Source: Methylococcales bacterium (lineage in GTDB: Bacteria > Pseudomonadota > Gammaproteobacteria > Methylococcales > Methylomonadaceae). From it: a stretch of DNA of 58,513 bases. The stretch covers positions 1-58,513 of the forward strand of contig JAPLRZ010000041.1 in NCBI GenBank assembly GCA_026398895.1, in the 5' to 3' direction. The notes beneath the pieces were generated by a model that was not told where the DNA came from, searched no databases, and was given only the letters and a program-made list of their open reading frames with translations. A program made the translations under genes and the position numbers. This document shows positions 24,801-32,511 of the stretch, piece after piece. How positions within the stretch are numbered: position 1 is the stretch's first letter; each line of letters begins with the position of its first letter.

Positions 24801-26430
24801 GGCGTTAGCCGCCTATAACGGTGGTGATGGCGGGGCAAATTATCTGGCAAAAAACCCGCAATACATGAGCAATCCAGATCGTAATGCGCCTGCGAGTGCG
24901 TGGAAGAATCAAACAGGGGGCTATGTTAAAAACATTATGGCTTCTTATGGTGGAGGCAAAGGCAGCGGCGCGAATGAACAGCAACTGACTGAACAATCTA
25001 TCGCAGGGACACAACACTTTTATGAAGCCAAGATAAAAGCCGAAGCCAAAGGCATAGAAGCCAGTATTACCGCTGTTAAAGCTAGACTAGCCCTTGCTGA
25101 AAAAGAATATTCCGCTAAAAAAGCTACTGCAACCCCCGAAGAACTACCTAAGATTGAAGCGGATTTCACCACCAATAAAGCCAAGCTCACTCAAGAACTC
25201 AGTCAGTTACAGCATGAATTACTCGCCATTAAAAAAACGGGTGATGCTGAGATGGTGAAGGAGATTGCCAAGTCGAAACAAGACGAAATTGACCTTGAGG
25301 AAAAATCCGCCCTAGAGTTGGTCAAGGTAGCAGAAACCGAAGCCCAGCAACAATTGGAATTAGGTCAACTCTCCAACAGTAAGTTTTTAGAAAAACAACG
25401 TACCTTTGAAGCGCAGCGTTATCAGATTGCCTTAAAAGCCTCTCAAGATAGACGGGCATTATTAGCCGATGGGGATACCGTCGGTAAAACTAAGGAGTAT
25501 AGCAAAGAAAAAGCAGCGTCCAATAAGTTTGCGGCGGACATGAAAGCTAATAATCATAAAATGGCGTTGGATTCTCAAAAGTCATTTACTGCCGCTTTTA
25601 GCCCGATTAAATCGGCGTTTGGGTCAACGATTCAAGGGATTTTGCAAGGCACGACTACCTTAAAACAGGGCATGAAGAATGCCTTTCAGTCTATCGTCTT
25701 ATCGTATGCTAGTTCATTATCAAATATGGCGATTGATTCGGCAGCCCATTGGTTGTGGGAGTTGCTGGGCTTTGGGGCGAAAGAAACCAGTAAAGCAGCG
25801 TTAAAAACAACCAGTGAAGCCGCTCAAACAGGGGCAACAATTGTAGGCACACAATCACGGGTTGCAGCAGAAACAACTGCCTCGGCTGAAAGTAAGGCGA
25901 TTGAATTAACATCAGGAATGTCAAAAATCACCACTAAAGCAGCAACGGCAGCGGCGGGGGCTTATGATGCAATGGTCGGGATTCCTTATGTAGGCCCTAT
26001 TATCGCGCCGATTGCGGCGGCGGTAGCCTTTGCTGGGGTAATGGCGTTTGGTGGCTTAATGTCATCCGCTGGCGGTGAATGGGACGTTCCTCAAGACCGC
26101 TTGAACTTAGTGCATAAAAACGAAACCATTCTCCCTGCCACCATTGCCGCCCCGATGCGTGAGTTCTTTACCAATGGCGGGATCGGCAATGTTGGCTTGC
26201 CTGTACAAGCGAATCCAACTGATAGCGCGGCAAGTGTGGGCTTAGCAGTTACTGCGTCCAGTGCCTTAGCCACGCAACAAGCCATGATGCAAACCCAGCA
26301 AAAACAGCAGTCACGCAACTCAGGCGGCTCGGTGGTGATTAATACCAAAGGCGGGGATTTTATTCATAAAGATGATTTAGCCAAGGTGTTGAGAGCTGAA
26401 AACCGTAACTTTAGGACGATTAAGCAATGA
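21832..26430 (+). CDS. Tape measure protein with lytic transglycosylase domain
   Basis: The 1532-residue product begins with a coiled coil (two near-repeats containing LNLTSNADALKAKI), followed by the tape measure domain (about 130-330; LRLRLSGLTKSNDDYAASDA, GLSQALSQGTVQTAEMNQIF) and hydrophobic stretches. Long K/E/A-rich coiled coils fill the middle. A soluble lytic transglycosylase domain sits at about 895-1020, with VKQESSFNPN (catalytic E931), SAGAYGFSQF and LALAAYNGG. The protein sets tail length and locally opens peptidoglycan during DNA entry. Its size suggests a tail well over 200 nm long. Confidence 0.88.
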   Translation: MSELKINIKIAVLIDEFKARLKEVQDTLRALGAGGSNLNLTSNADALKAKILELKNQLNLLNSGAGVNLTSNADELKNKIKELERELGNLGSRTGNLNLGGGRVKQELDGIKDSAVGAESGLMGIKSTLVGLFTIGALVAFANKLVDTVQVIQDLRLRLSGLTKSNDDYAASDAYLTDLAHRHHKSVSELTDGYSKLLVMEQAGVITRQQSMQLLEGFSNVMSKTGASAVSTSQALYGLSQALSQGTVQTAEMNQIFEPLAGLGNEVAKAFGLESVGILRKLVGEGQITSEMFGVKMVQAMKAYEGAAARSAGTITASYADVNTAYIEMARTLEKPVASAAVGAVDVGKSAYGWIKDNGDAIIVLLSGIAATMAGKVLGSLANYSTAKAGAIAVEQAHNAALITNADLTLVSATNQRIATEADLQATAQQLALVTAEVSAARAEEAATVGTTAHGNAVYRLNAALAERAVLMGKMSTLGAQYTAQTAAQTEATVALTAVTTASGVVVTRLGAALKAAFSFVGGWVGVAVLALWGMYEILNKVTDAEGQAAQKAKSLSDAMGLMNDEVKKLTLADVDIDFSKTEKSIESIKQQIKDLEAATHFGNIVENVDKRQVLQERLAVAEQHLETNKEKKLDLTKNFDASTLAPESLPTALKETQNDIDKIRYKIEELKRSTGDANTIEAAINAERVTLAAYDSKLSAIQGAQKALENAGKVDPKIAEAQAKSNEKSLESDFKLKEQLAKNAYELATASAGKDSAKKLQIDRDYNEQSLKLTLERLDAEKAAKIKTSELSGKKTKAPELQAELTELENKRTLAIADAETQRGLLGIKGTDNAEKLQESKQSAQFEIEKNRIDVELAKAQAESKTAIEELKRLKDEGTVGGSSGKFDNEIKAASQKHGFNYEAVQSRFTQSAAAHGVPEDLLRAQVKQESSFNPNVGSSAGAYGFSQFIKGTATQYGLSDRSDPIASIEAQAKMMGEKIRQYGGRLDLALAAYNGGDGGANYLAKNPQYMSNPDRNAPASAWKNQTGGYVKNIMASYGGGKGSGANEQQLTEQSIAGTQHFYEAKIKAEAKGIEASITAVKARLALAEKEYSAKKATATPEELPKIEADFTTNKAKLTQELSQLQHELLAIKKTGDAEMVKEIAKSKQDEIDLEEKSALELVKVAETEAQQQLELGQLSNSKFLEKQRTFEAQRYQIALKASQDRRALLADGDTVGKTKEYSKEKAASNKFAADMKANNHKMALDSQKSFTAAFSPIKSAFGSTIQGILQGTTTLKQGMKNAFQSIVLSYASSLSNMAIDSAAHWLWELLGFGAKETSKAALKTTSEAAQTGATIVGTQSRVAAETTASAESKAIELTSGMSKITTKAATAAAGAYDAMVGIPYVGPIIAPIAAAVAFAGVMAFGGLMSSAGGEWDVPQDRLNLVHKNETILPATIAAPMREFFTNGGIGNVGLPVQANPTDSAASVGLAVTASSALATQQAMMQTQQKQQSRNSGGSVVINTKGGDFIHKDDLAKVLRAENRNFRTIKQ

Positions 26431-26645
26431 ATCATGATATTCCTCAGCCGCACAGTTTATGGCGATGCAAGTACAACCATTCAACGGTTTATGTCGTCGA
26501 TTATTGTGACCGTTTTAACGTACATTATCGGCTATTTTGCAAAGACCATTGCCGTCATCCTTTTAAGCTAGACCTTGACGCATGGCGCGTTCAGTATGAG
26601 GAGTTGAGTGGTGATGAGGTAACTATTGAGACGGGAATCTACTAA
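26427..26645 (+). CDS. Small hypothetical tail-tip cluster protein
   Basis: The 72-residue product overlaps the tape measure end by four bases (ATGA) and touches the next start (TAATG), so it is translated within the tail-tip operon. It is aromatic-rich, with HSLWRCKYNHSTVYVVDYCD and CKDHCRHPF, three or four cysteines and several histidines that could bind a metal. I do not recognise a family. Confidence 0.6.
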   Translation: MNHDIPQPHSLWRCKYNHSTVYVVDYCDRFNVHYRLFCKDHCRHPFKLDLDAWRVQYEELSGDEVTIETGIY

Positions 26646-27241
26646 TGAGCAATTTTATTTTTCCTTCCACACTGAGCGGCTATGCATGGGATTCTAAAAA
26701 GAAGCCCGTGTTTAACAATATCGTTCATAGCCCCCCAACAGGGCGCGATGTGCGCATTAGTTTGTATGAACACCCTGTTTATGAGTTCACTTTATCAAAT
26801 CAATGGCTGACTAAAGCCGATAAAGACACCTTAATGAACTTCTTTAAAGCCCGCCGTGGCTCGTTTGATTCGTTTTTGTATGCTGATGAAGAAAGCGTAG
26901 CGGTGGCTAACGCGTTTAATATCGGCAATGGCTTAACTACCCAATTTCAATTGCGCTTTTGGGCTGTTCCTTATCAAGAGATAGTTAATAACGTTGCAGG
27001 TAGTCCGTTGTTGTATTTGAATAACGTATTGCAAACCCTAGGCACGCATTACACGATCAGTGCCACTGGATTGGTTACTTTTGCTACTGCCCCTGCGGCG
27101 GGTGTCGTGATGATGTGGAGTGGAACAGCCTATTATCGTTGTGTGTTTTTAGAAGACTCACTGGAATACAATCAATTTGCTGACCGTTTATATGATTGCA
27201 GTGAGATTAAATTCAAAGGCAGTATGGCGGCTAAACTATGA
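26645..27241 (+). CDS. DUF2460 tail-tip protein
   Basis: The 198-residue product matches DUF2460/GTA distal tail proteins. It has FPSTLSGYAWDSKKKPVFNN, the marker region EHPVYEFTLSNQWLTKADKD and FKARRGSFDSFLYAD, and ends with FADRLYDCSEIKFKGS. The N-terminal half resembles the distal tail (Dit) fold. It is the first of four genes (DUF2460, DUF2163, NlpC/P60, hub) that form the tail tip of gene-transfer agents and related siphophages. It overlaps the next gene by four bases. Confidence 0.85.
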   Translation: MSNFIFPSTLSGYAWDSKKKPVFNNIVHSPPTGRDVRISLYEHPVYEFTLSNQWLTKADKDTLMNFFKARRGSFDSFLYADEESVAVANAFNIGNGLTTQFQLRFWAVPYQEIVNNVAGSPLLYLNNVLQTLGTHYTISATGLVTFATAPAAGVVMMWSGTAYYRCVFLEDSLEYNQFADRLYDCSEIKFKGSMAAKL

Positions 27242-28965
27242 AATCCTTGTCTTCAGGCATGATGGCACAACTGGCAGGCTATGAGTTTATCATTGCTGAG
27301 TTGTTTACCATTACTTTGGCTAACGGTACTGTGTTACGACTGACTTCGGGGGATGGGGATATTAGAATCGGTGCGCCCGTTCCTGCGCCTGTGACGCTTT
27401 CTGCTAACCGTCCTTGGCTGGCAACTCAGTCAAGTACAACCGTTTTTGTTCGTGGCAGTATGGCAGTTTATGCGATTAATAAAGCCACTCAGACAATTAG
27501 TACGCTTATCTCAGGGGCAGCAAATATAGGCATAGGCAACGGGGTCAGGGCGGATGGAATTAAGTTTGACGGCAGCGCGTTGTGGGTGCTTCTCGATTCG
27601 TGGGGCGGAGGGGGAGTAGCGAAGTACAGCGAGACTGGAGCATTTTTATTAACAGCGGATGCCGCTATTACCGGTCTTCCTTATCAGCTTGAGGTAGGGG
27701 CTGGCTATGTCTATGTGATGACTTCAGAGGGATTTTTATACAAGCTTGACGGTAATGGAGTCATTGTTGCCAGTCGAATAATAGCCGCCCCATTAGCCTT
27801 CAGTTGCTTGTTTTGGGACGGGGTGAACTTGTGGTTTTCCGCAGGCAATCTTTACAAAGTGGATGCTAATCTGGCAACTATTATCATGACTACAGGCATT
27901 AGCGTACAAGGTATTGCCAGCGATGGTGTTTATTTGTGGGTAACTAATCAAGCCGCCAATTCTATTTCTAAGATTGATAAAATAACGGGGTTGGTATTGG
28001 CAAGTTATGACGGATATAGTTCTCCGACATACATGAGTATGATGCCTAACGGCTTGTTAGTCGTTACTTGTGATACCTATATCGCTTATGCTGATCCCGC
28101 AACGGGAGCTATGGTTGCCGCAACGTCTATTAGCGATCCACAACAAGTCATTGCTGACACACTTACTAATACCCTTTATATTCCTAATGATGTCGGTTAT
28201 AACGTGATTATCTTGGCTGATTTATTAGCGACGGGCATTCTGGATTACATCGTCGGCACTACCCGCATAGAACGCAGCGACATTAACATTTCATCGGGAT
28301 TAAGTGTTGATGAGTGTAAGGTCACTCTGCACTGTTATCAAGACAGTGTAATTGGACTGTTATCAATGCCTAATTTTGCGTTAATCGGGGGATTCGATAA
28401 CGCGCACATTAAAATAGAATTGGCAGTCATGCCCACTTACAATGATACAACTGCTGGTGCTATTCATTTGTTTGAGGGACTCGTTAGTGATGTGGTGATG
28501 GACCTATCGCTAGTGGAGTTAACGGTCAGTTCTGACTCGGTGCGCTTAAACGTACAAATCCCCCGCCTTATTTACCAGCCCACTTGCTCACATACTTTGT
28601 TTGACTCCCATTGTGGACTGAGTAAAGCCGCATTTACAGTGTCACGAACAGTAATAGACTCAATATCGACGGGTGAAATTAGCTTTGCTGATGCGACTAC
28701 CTTGGGGATTTATGCCTTAGGAAGAATCATCTTTACATCGGGTGCGAATGCGGGCTTATCTCGAACCGTTAAAGTGCATTCTGGTTCATTAGGGGTGGCG
28801 GTGATATTGCCACTCTACCCATTTCCTTTTATTGCTACCGCAGGCGATACCTTTACCATCAGTCAGGGCTGTGATAAATCCCGCGCCCTGTGTACCTCTC
28901 GGTTTAACAACGCCTCCCAGTTTTTGGGCTTTGAATATATGCCCGTTCCAGAGGTGTCAGCATGA
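27238..28965 (+). CDS. DUF2163 tail-tip hub with inserted beta-propeller
   Basis: The 575-residue product is about twice the family's usual length. Residues 1-45 (LAGYEFIIAELFTITLANGT, VLRLTSGDGDI) and ~338-575 (RIERSDINISSGLSVDECKV, PTCSHTLFDSHCGLSKAAFT, DKSRALCTSRFNN) are the DUF2163 protein of GTA-type tail tips. Between them are about 290 residues of repeated beta-blades (DGSALWVLLDSWGG, GVNLWFSAGNLYKVDANL, DGVYLWVTNQAANSISKIDK) like NHL/YVTN beta-propellers. The insert sits where the short hairpin after the TSGD..I motif normally lies. It probably projects from the tip and binds a surface receptor. Confidence 0.82.
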   Translation: MKSLSSGMMAQLAGYEFIIAELFTITLANGTVLRLTSGDGDIRIGAPVPAPVTLSANRPWLATQSSTTVFVRGSMAVYAINKATQTISTLISGAANIGIGNGVRADGIKFDGSALWVLLDSWGGGGVAKYSETGAFLLTADAAITGLPYQLEVGAGYVYVMTSEGFLYKLDGNGVIVASRIIAAPLAFSCLFWDGVNLWFSAGNLYKVDANLATIIMTTGISVQGIASDGVYLWVTNQAANSISKIDKITGLVLASYDGYSSPTYMSMMPNGLLVVTCDTYIAYADPATGAMVAATSISDPQQVIADTLTNTLYIPNDVGYNVIILADLLATGILDYIVGTTRIERSDINISSGLSVDECKVTLHCYQDSVIGLLSMPNFALIGGFDNAHIKIELAVMPTYNDTTAGAIHLFEGLVSDVVMDLSLVELTVSSDSVRLNVQIPRLIYQPTCSHTLFDSHCGLSKAAFTVSRTVIDSISTGEISFADATTLGIYALGRIIFTSGANAGLSRTVKVHSGSLGVAVILPLYPFPFIATAGDTFTISQGCDKSRALCTSRFNNASQFLGFEYMPVPEVSA

Positions 28966-29534
28966 TCCAGACTAGGAGTCCAATAGCTTCAGCTATTGAC
29001 GAGACTAATGACAAAACAGCTAAAGCTACTTTACTCCAACGGCAAGCCATTGTTAACGAGGCAATGAGTTGGTTACGCACCCCGTGGCGACACGCCAGCG
29101 CGGTTAAAGGTGCGGGGGTTGATTGTGGACGGCTATTGATTGAAGTGTATGCTAACTGTGGCTTGATAGAGCGTTATACCCCTGATAGTTACCCGCAAGA
29201 CTTCGCGCTACATTCCAGTGATGAACGCTTTTTACGCAATATTAAGCGTTATACGGTGCGAGTAGATAACGCATTAATGGGTGATATTGCCGTCTGGAAG
29301 TATGGACGGTGTTTTTCTCACGCGGCTATCGTGATTGAATGGCCCACAATTATTCACGCAAAAATCGATGAGGGGGTGTTGTTGGATTTAGGTGATCAGG
29401 GGGAGTTGGCTTTGCGTGAAGTGCGTTTTTATTCGGTGTTTACAGCAGATTTTACTAAGGAGTCCAAGGCACGACGTGGACTTTTAAAGAAACACCAAGC
29501 CCCTGTTGTAGACTCCAATAATGAGGTTGCCTAA
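28962..29534 (+). CDS. NlpC/P60-family tail-tip peptidase
   Basis: The 190-residue product contains the papain-like NlpC/P60 core: AGVDCGRLLIEVYANCG with nucleophile C55, FSHAAIVIEW with H120, and H132 as probable third residue. As in GTA ORFG14, it would cut peptide cross-links during penetration. Both ends are unusual: codons 5-26 and the last ~25 codons lie in two GGAGTC-family repeats (28974-29037 and 29459-29516), giving a nonconserved N-terminus and a basic tail (KESKARRGLLKKHQAP). The start overlaps the DUF2163 stop by four bases. Confidence 0.85.
   Translation: MIQTRSPIASAIDETNDKTAKATLLQRQAIVNEAMSWLRTPWRHASAVKGAGVDCGRLLIEVYANCGLIERYTPDSYPQDFALHSSDERFLRNIKRYTVRVDNALMGDIAVWKYGRCFSHAAIVIEWPTIIHAKIDEGVLLDLGDQGELALREVRFYSVFTADFTKESKARRGLLKKHQAPVVDSNNEVA
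28974..29037. repeat. GGAGTC-family repeat inside a coding sequence (5' end)
   Basis: AGGAGTCCAATAGCTTCAGC starts and CTAAAGCTACTTTACTCC ends the unit. It lies entirely within the first codons of the NlpC/P60 gene and keeps the frame open. Confidence 0.7.
29459..29516. repeat. GGAGTC-family repeat inside a coding sequence (3' end)
   Basis: GGAGTCCAAGGCACGACGTG starts and GTTGTAGACTCC ends the unit. It encodes the C-terminal tail of the NlpC/P60 protein, ending six codons before its stop. Confidence 0.7.
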
Positions 29535-31477
29535 TGAGCTTATTCGGCGGGGCAAAAACCAAATCTACCGTAGCCGATATGGTCGGCAGCATGAAGATTC
29601 AATCACAAGGCTATGGCAATGTTATTCCGTTGGTTTATGGCAGGGCGCGAGTATCGCCCACCCTGTGTTTTTACTCCAACTTTGCTGCCCATCCTGTGGT
29701 TGAAACCATCAAAACCAGTGGTAAGGGTGGTAAGAAGAAAAAACCCACCAATACCACTTGGAGTTATACCGCTGGGATAATGCTAGGCTTGGCAGCCACG
29801 CAAATAGCAGGGACTGGGCAATGTTGGGTCGATAAAAAGAAATATGCCAGCGTTGCCTTAGCAGGATTAACAGTGTTTGTGGGTACGGCTAGTCAAGCAC
29901 CGTGGGGCTATTTAACCACTTATGAACCCACCAAAGCAGTCAATCTACGCGGCTTTGCGTATCTAGCCGCCAGTGCTTATCCGCTGTCTGATACTGCCTC
30001 AATTGGCAATCACTCAGTGGAGGTGTTTGGTGTGTATTCAACTGTTACAGGCAGTGATGCTAATATTTGCGACATAATCCCGCATTTATTGACTACGGAA
30101 TGCGGCTTTTCTGCTAATAAAATAGTAGTATCCGCTACCTTAAGAGCAGAATGTGAGGCTAGCGGCGTGCTGTTTGGTGTTGCGTTAGAAGCTCAACAAG
30201 CGGCTAATGAACTCATTACTGAACTACTGAATTTAGCCAATGCCGATGCGGTGGTAAAAGGGGGGGTTTTACACATTTTTAGTAGAACAGAATCCCTGTT
30301 AGTGACGGGCATTAGCTTAAGCAGTGATGATTTTATTGCCCAGCAAGGACAGCCCACTATCAAGCCTACTCGCAAGAAAACGGTAGACTGTTTTAACGTC
30401 CTAAAACTAGAATTTTTAAACCGTGCCAATGACTATAATGTTGAAATTGCCGAGGCGAAAGACGAAGCCTCAATTGCTGATATTGGCACGCGCCCTGCCG
30501 AGACCTTAAAGGCACATTCCATCACCAACGCCACCGTTGCCCGCAATCTAGCCAATCAATTATTGCACCGCGATTTAGCGGTTAGAAACAGCTATGAATT
30601 CTCGTTATCTATGCGCTATATTTATTTAGAACCGATGGACGTAGTAATGATTAATGACCTAACGCTAGGCTTGGTTAATCATCCTGTAGTAATTAAAGAA
30701 ATCAGTATTACCCCTGATTTTGAGCTTAAAATCAGTGCAGAAGATTATTCCAGTCAAGCCTATCAAGCCGTTTATCCACCTGCCCCCAGTAGTCCGAATA
30801 TCCCTGATACTAACGCCGTCGTGGGCAATATTAACACCCCTGTTATTTTTGCCGCCCCTGCTAGCTTAACAGCAAGTGGCAGTGAACTATGGTGTGCGGT
30901 ATCCAGTTCAGAGGCGTTATATGGGGGCTGTGATATTTACCTGAGTATTGACGCGGGTAGTTCTTATAATCGCATTGGAACACACGCAGGTAGCACGCGA
31001 ATGGGGGTATTAACCGCAGGGTTTGCGGCAGGTGCAGAGATTGATGCTGCCAGCACGTTAGCGGTGAATTTAAGCCAATCCAACGGGGTGTTATCCAGTG
31101 TTTCACAAGCCTCCGTAGACTCACTAGCTACGTTATGCCTAGTCAATGCTGAGTTTATTGCCTACCGTGATGTCACCCTAACATCGCTATCACATTACAG
31201 CCTGAGTTATTTTAGACGAGGCTTGTATGGCAGCACTCAAGGCGCGGTAACTAACGATAAAATCGTGCGTTGTGATGACAGTTTATTCAAATTTGCCTAT
31301 AACCCGCAATACGCGGGCAAGGCGATAAAATTAAAGTTCCCTGCTTATAATATTTATGACGCAGGTGATCAAGACCTTTCAACAGTCCCCGCTTATGACT
31401 TCGTTATCCCAGGTGTGATTTGGGATAGCGGTTCGTCATTGTGGGATAGCGGTACATCACTCTGGAGTAACTCATGA
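29534..31477 (+). CDS. Tail-tip hub/host-specificity protein
   Basis: The 647-residue product is the last large tip protein, following NlpC/P60 as in GTA-type modules. The N-terminus has a glycine-rich hydrophobic part with VIPLVYGRARVSPTLCFYSN and a lysine cluster (GKGGKKKKPTNTTW). The middle (ELLNLANADAVVKGGVLHIF, RKKTVDCFNVLKLEFLNRAN) and C-terminus (LSHYSLSYFRRGLYGSTQGA) resemble hub/baseplate J-like proteins. It ends with a WDSGSSLWDSGTSLW repeat. It overlaps neighbours at both ends (TAATG and ATGA). It is shorter than typical GTA hub proteins and lacks a clear TIM-barrel part. Confidence 0.75.
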   Translation: MSLFGGAKTKSTVADMVGSMKIQSQGYGNVIPLVYGRARVSPTLCFYSNFAAHPVVETIKTSGKGGKKKKPTNTTWSYTAGIMLGLAATQIAGTGQCWVDKKKYASVALAGLTVFVGTASQAPWGYLTTYEPTKAVNLRGFAYLAASAYPLSDTASIGNHSVEVFGVYSTVTGSDANICDIIPHLLTTECGFSANKIVVSATLRAECEASGVLFGVALEAQQAANELITELLNLANADAVVKGGVLHIFSRTESLLVTGISLSSDDFIAQQGQPTIKPTRKKTVDCFNVLKLEFLNRANDYNVEIAEAKDEASIADIGTRPAETLKAHSITNATVARNLANQLLHRDLAVRNSYEFSLSMRYIYLEPMDVVMINDLTLGLVNHPVVIKEISITPDFELKISAEDYSSQAYQAVYPPAPSSPNIPDTNAVVGNINTPVIFAAPASLTASGSELWCAVSSSEALYGGCDIYLSIDAGSSYNRIGTHAGSTRMGVLTAGFAAGAEIDAASTLAVNLSQSNGVLSSVSQASVDSLATLCLVNAEFIAYRDVTLTSLSHYSLSYFRRGLYGSTQGAVTNDKIVRCDDSLFKFAYNPQYAGKAIKLKFPAYNIYDAGDQDLSTVPAYDFVIPGVIWDSGSSLWDSGTSLWSNS

Positions 31478-32346
31478 CATCTGCAATAGACGCAACCAAA
31501 CCGATAGCAGGAACGCCCACTACCCAATCAGTGCGAGATAATTTTGCCACTGCCAAAGCTGAAATAACCGCCCTGCAAACCTCAGTGGGGTCATTGATAG
31601 GCGCGGGTAAAAATGCCCTGATTAATCCCAACTTTACCATCAATCAAGATGCGGTTTCAGGCACAGTGACACTGGCAGCGGGGGTCTATGGTCATGACGG
31701 CTGGAAGGCAGGCAGCTCTGGCTGTACTTATACGTTTACAGCTAGCATGGGTATCAACACTCTAACCATTACCGCAGGCACACTGCTACAAATTATCGAA
31801 GGAAACAACCTACCCTTAGGGACTAACGCCTGTGTGCTGTCATGGACAGGCACAGCACAAGGGAGATTCGGACTAGGAAGTTACGGGGCTTCTGGAACGG
31901 TAGCAATGGTGGCGGGCGGATCAAATCTAACCGTTGAATTCGGCACAGGAACACTGAGTATGGTGCAGTTAGAAAAAGGCAGTGTTCCGACCGTGTATGA
32001 GCAACGACCCTACTCACTAGAGCTGGAATTGTGTCGGTATTATTACGAGGTTTTAACGTCCGTAGCAAACCAGTCGTTTGCGGTAGGGACAGTACAGACT
32101 AGCTATGTGGCAATATCACTTAGTTATGCACAAAAAAGAGCATCCCCCGTCATTACCCTGTCGGCAGGGTTTGCGATTTATGACGGCGTGTCTTTTGTAA
32201 CAGGAGTGACTTTGTTTTCTCAAAGTTCTGGTCTATCTTCAGCTTACATAGTGATAGCTACCAGTGCTATGACGGCTGGACGCGGTGTATTACTGATGTC
32301 CGACACAACTGCGGGACGAACTATTAAGATTAATGCTCGCTTGTAG
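31474..32346 (+). CDS. Tail fibre/receptor-binding protein
   Basis: The 290-residue product is the last prophage gene. A coiled N-terminus (SVRDNFATAKAEITALQTSV) probably attaches to the tip and trimerises; the rest is beta-rich, with the well-known fibre motif NPNFTINQ..., YGHDGWKAG, and VQLEKGSVPTVYEQRPYSLE then LELCRYYYE, followed by a C-terminal strand region. This resembles carbohydrate-binding fibre proteins of many phages. It may share host recognition with the propeller in DUF2163. No chaperone or invertase follows. Confidence 0.75.
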   Translation: MTSAIDATKPIAGTPTTQSVRDNFATAKAEITALQTSVGSLIGAGKNALINPNFTINQDAVSGTVTLAAGVYGHDGWKAGSSGCTYTFTASMGINTLTITAGTLLQIIEGNNLPLGTNACVLSWTGTAQGRFGLGSYGASGTVAMVAGGSNLTVEFGTGTLSMVQLEKGSVPTVYEQRPYSLELELCRYYYEVLTSVANQSFAVGTVQTSYVAISLSYAQKRASPVITLSAGFAIYDGVSFVTGVTLFSQSSGLSSAYIVIATSAMTAGRGVLLMSDTTAGRTIKINARL

Positions 32347-32435
32347 ACCGAGATTAAATCGCTATTTAACGATGATTTTATAGACCAAAGTCAGGTAAGT
32401 TTTAACGGGTTTCTGTGATTTTTTTAGAAAAAAAA

Positions 32436-32507
32436 GTGTGCAAAACAAAATGTGAAAGTGTACAAAACATTTTGTTAAAAGTGTACAAAACATTTTGTTA
32501 ATTTACA
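32436..32507. promoter_or_regulatory. Prophage right end with three tandem MuA-type sites
   Basis: GTGTGCAAAAC at 32436, GTGTACAAAAC at 32458 and GTGTACAAAAC at 32481 are spaced by 22 and 23 bases, as the R1-R3 sites of Mu are packed. The last is followed by ATTTTGTTAATTTACA, ending in the terminal CA at 32506-32507. The motif is the inverse of those at the left end. Confidence 0.7.
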
Positions 32508-32511
32508 TTAT
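32508..32511. repeat. Right copy of target-site duplication (TTAT)
   Basis: TTAT follows the terminal CA and matches 1251-1254 on the left. Host sequence resumes here. Confidence 0.7.

Larger units (their letters stand above)
1255..32507 (+). mobile_element. Mu-like transposable prophage, apparently complete
   Basis: The element is bounded by TG at 1255 and CA at 32507 and flanked by TTAT. Gene order is that of a transposable phage: divergent repressor, early control region, MuA transposase, Gp16/GemA and Mor activators, then head and tail genes on one strand. Replication and control genes are Mu-type; the tail is siphovirus/GTA-type rather than Mu's contractile type. Length is about 31.3 kb, shorter than Mu (about 37 kb). 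No MuB ATPase, invertible fibre cassette, mom gene or obvious endolysin-spanin set is seen, although a holin-like gene is. No major gene is clearly broken, so it may still be active. Confidence 0.9.
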
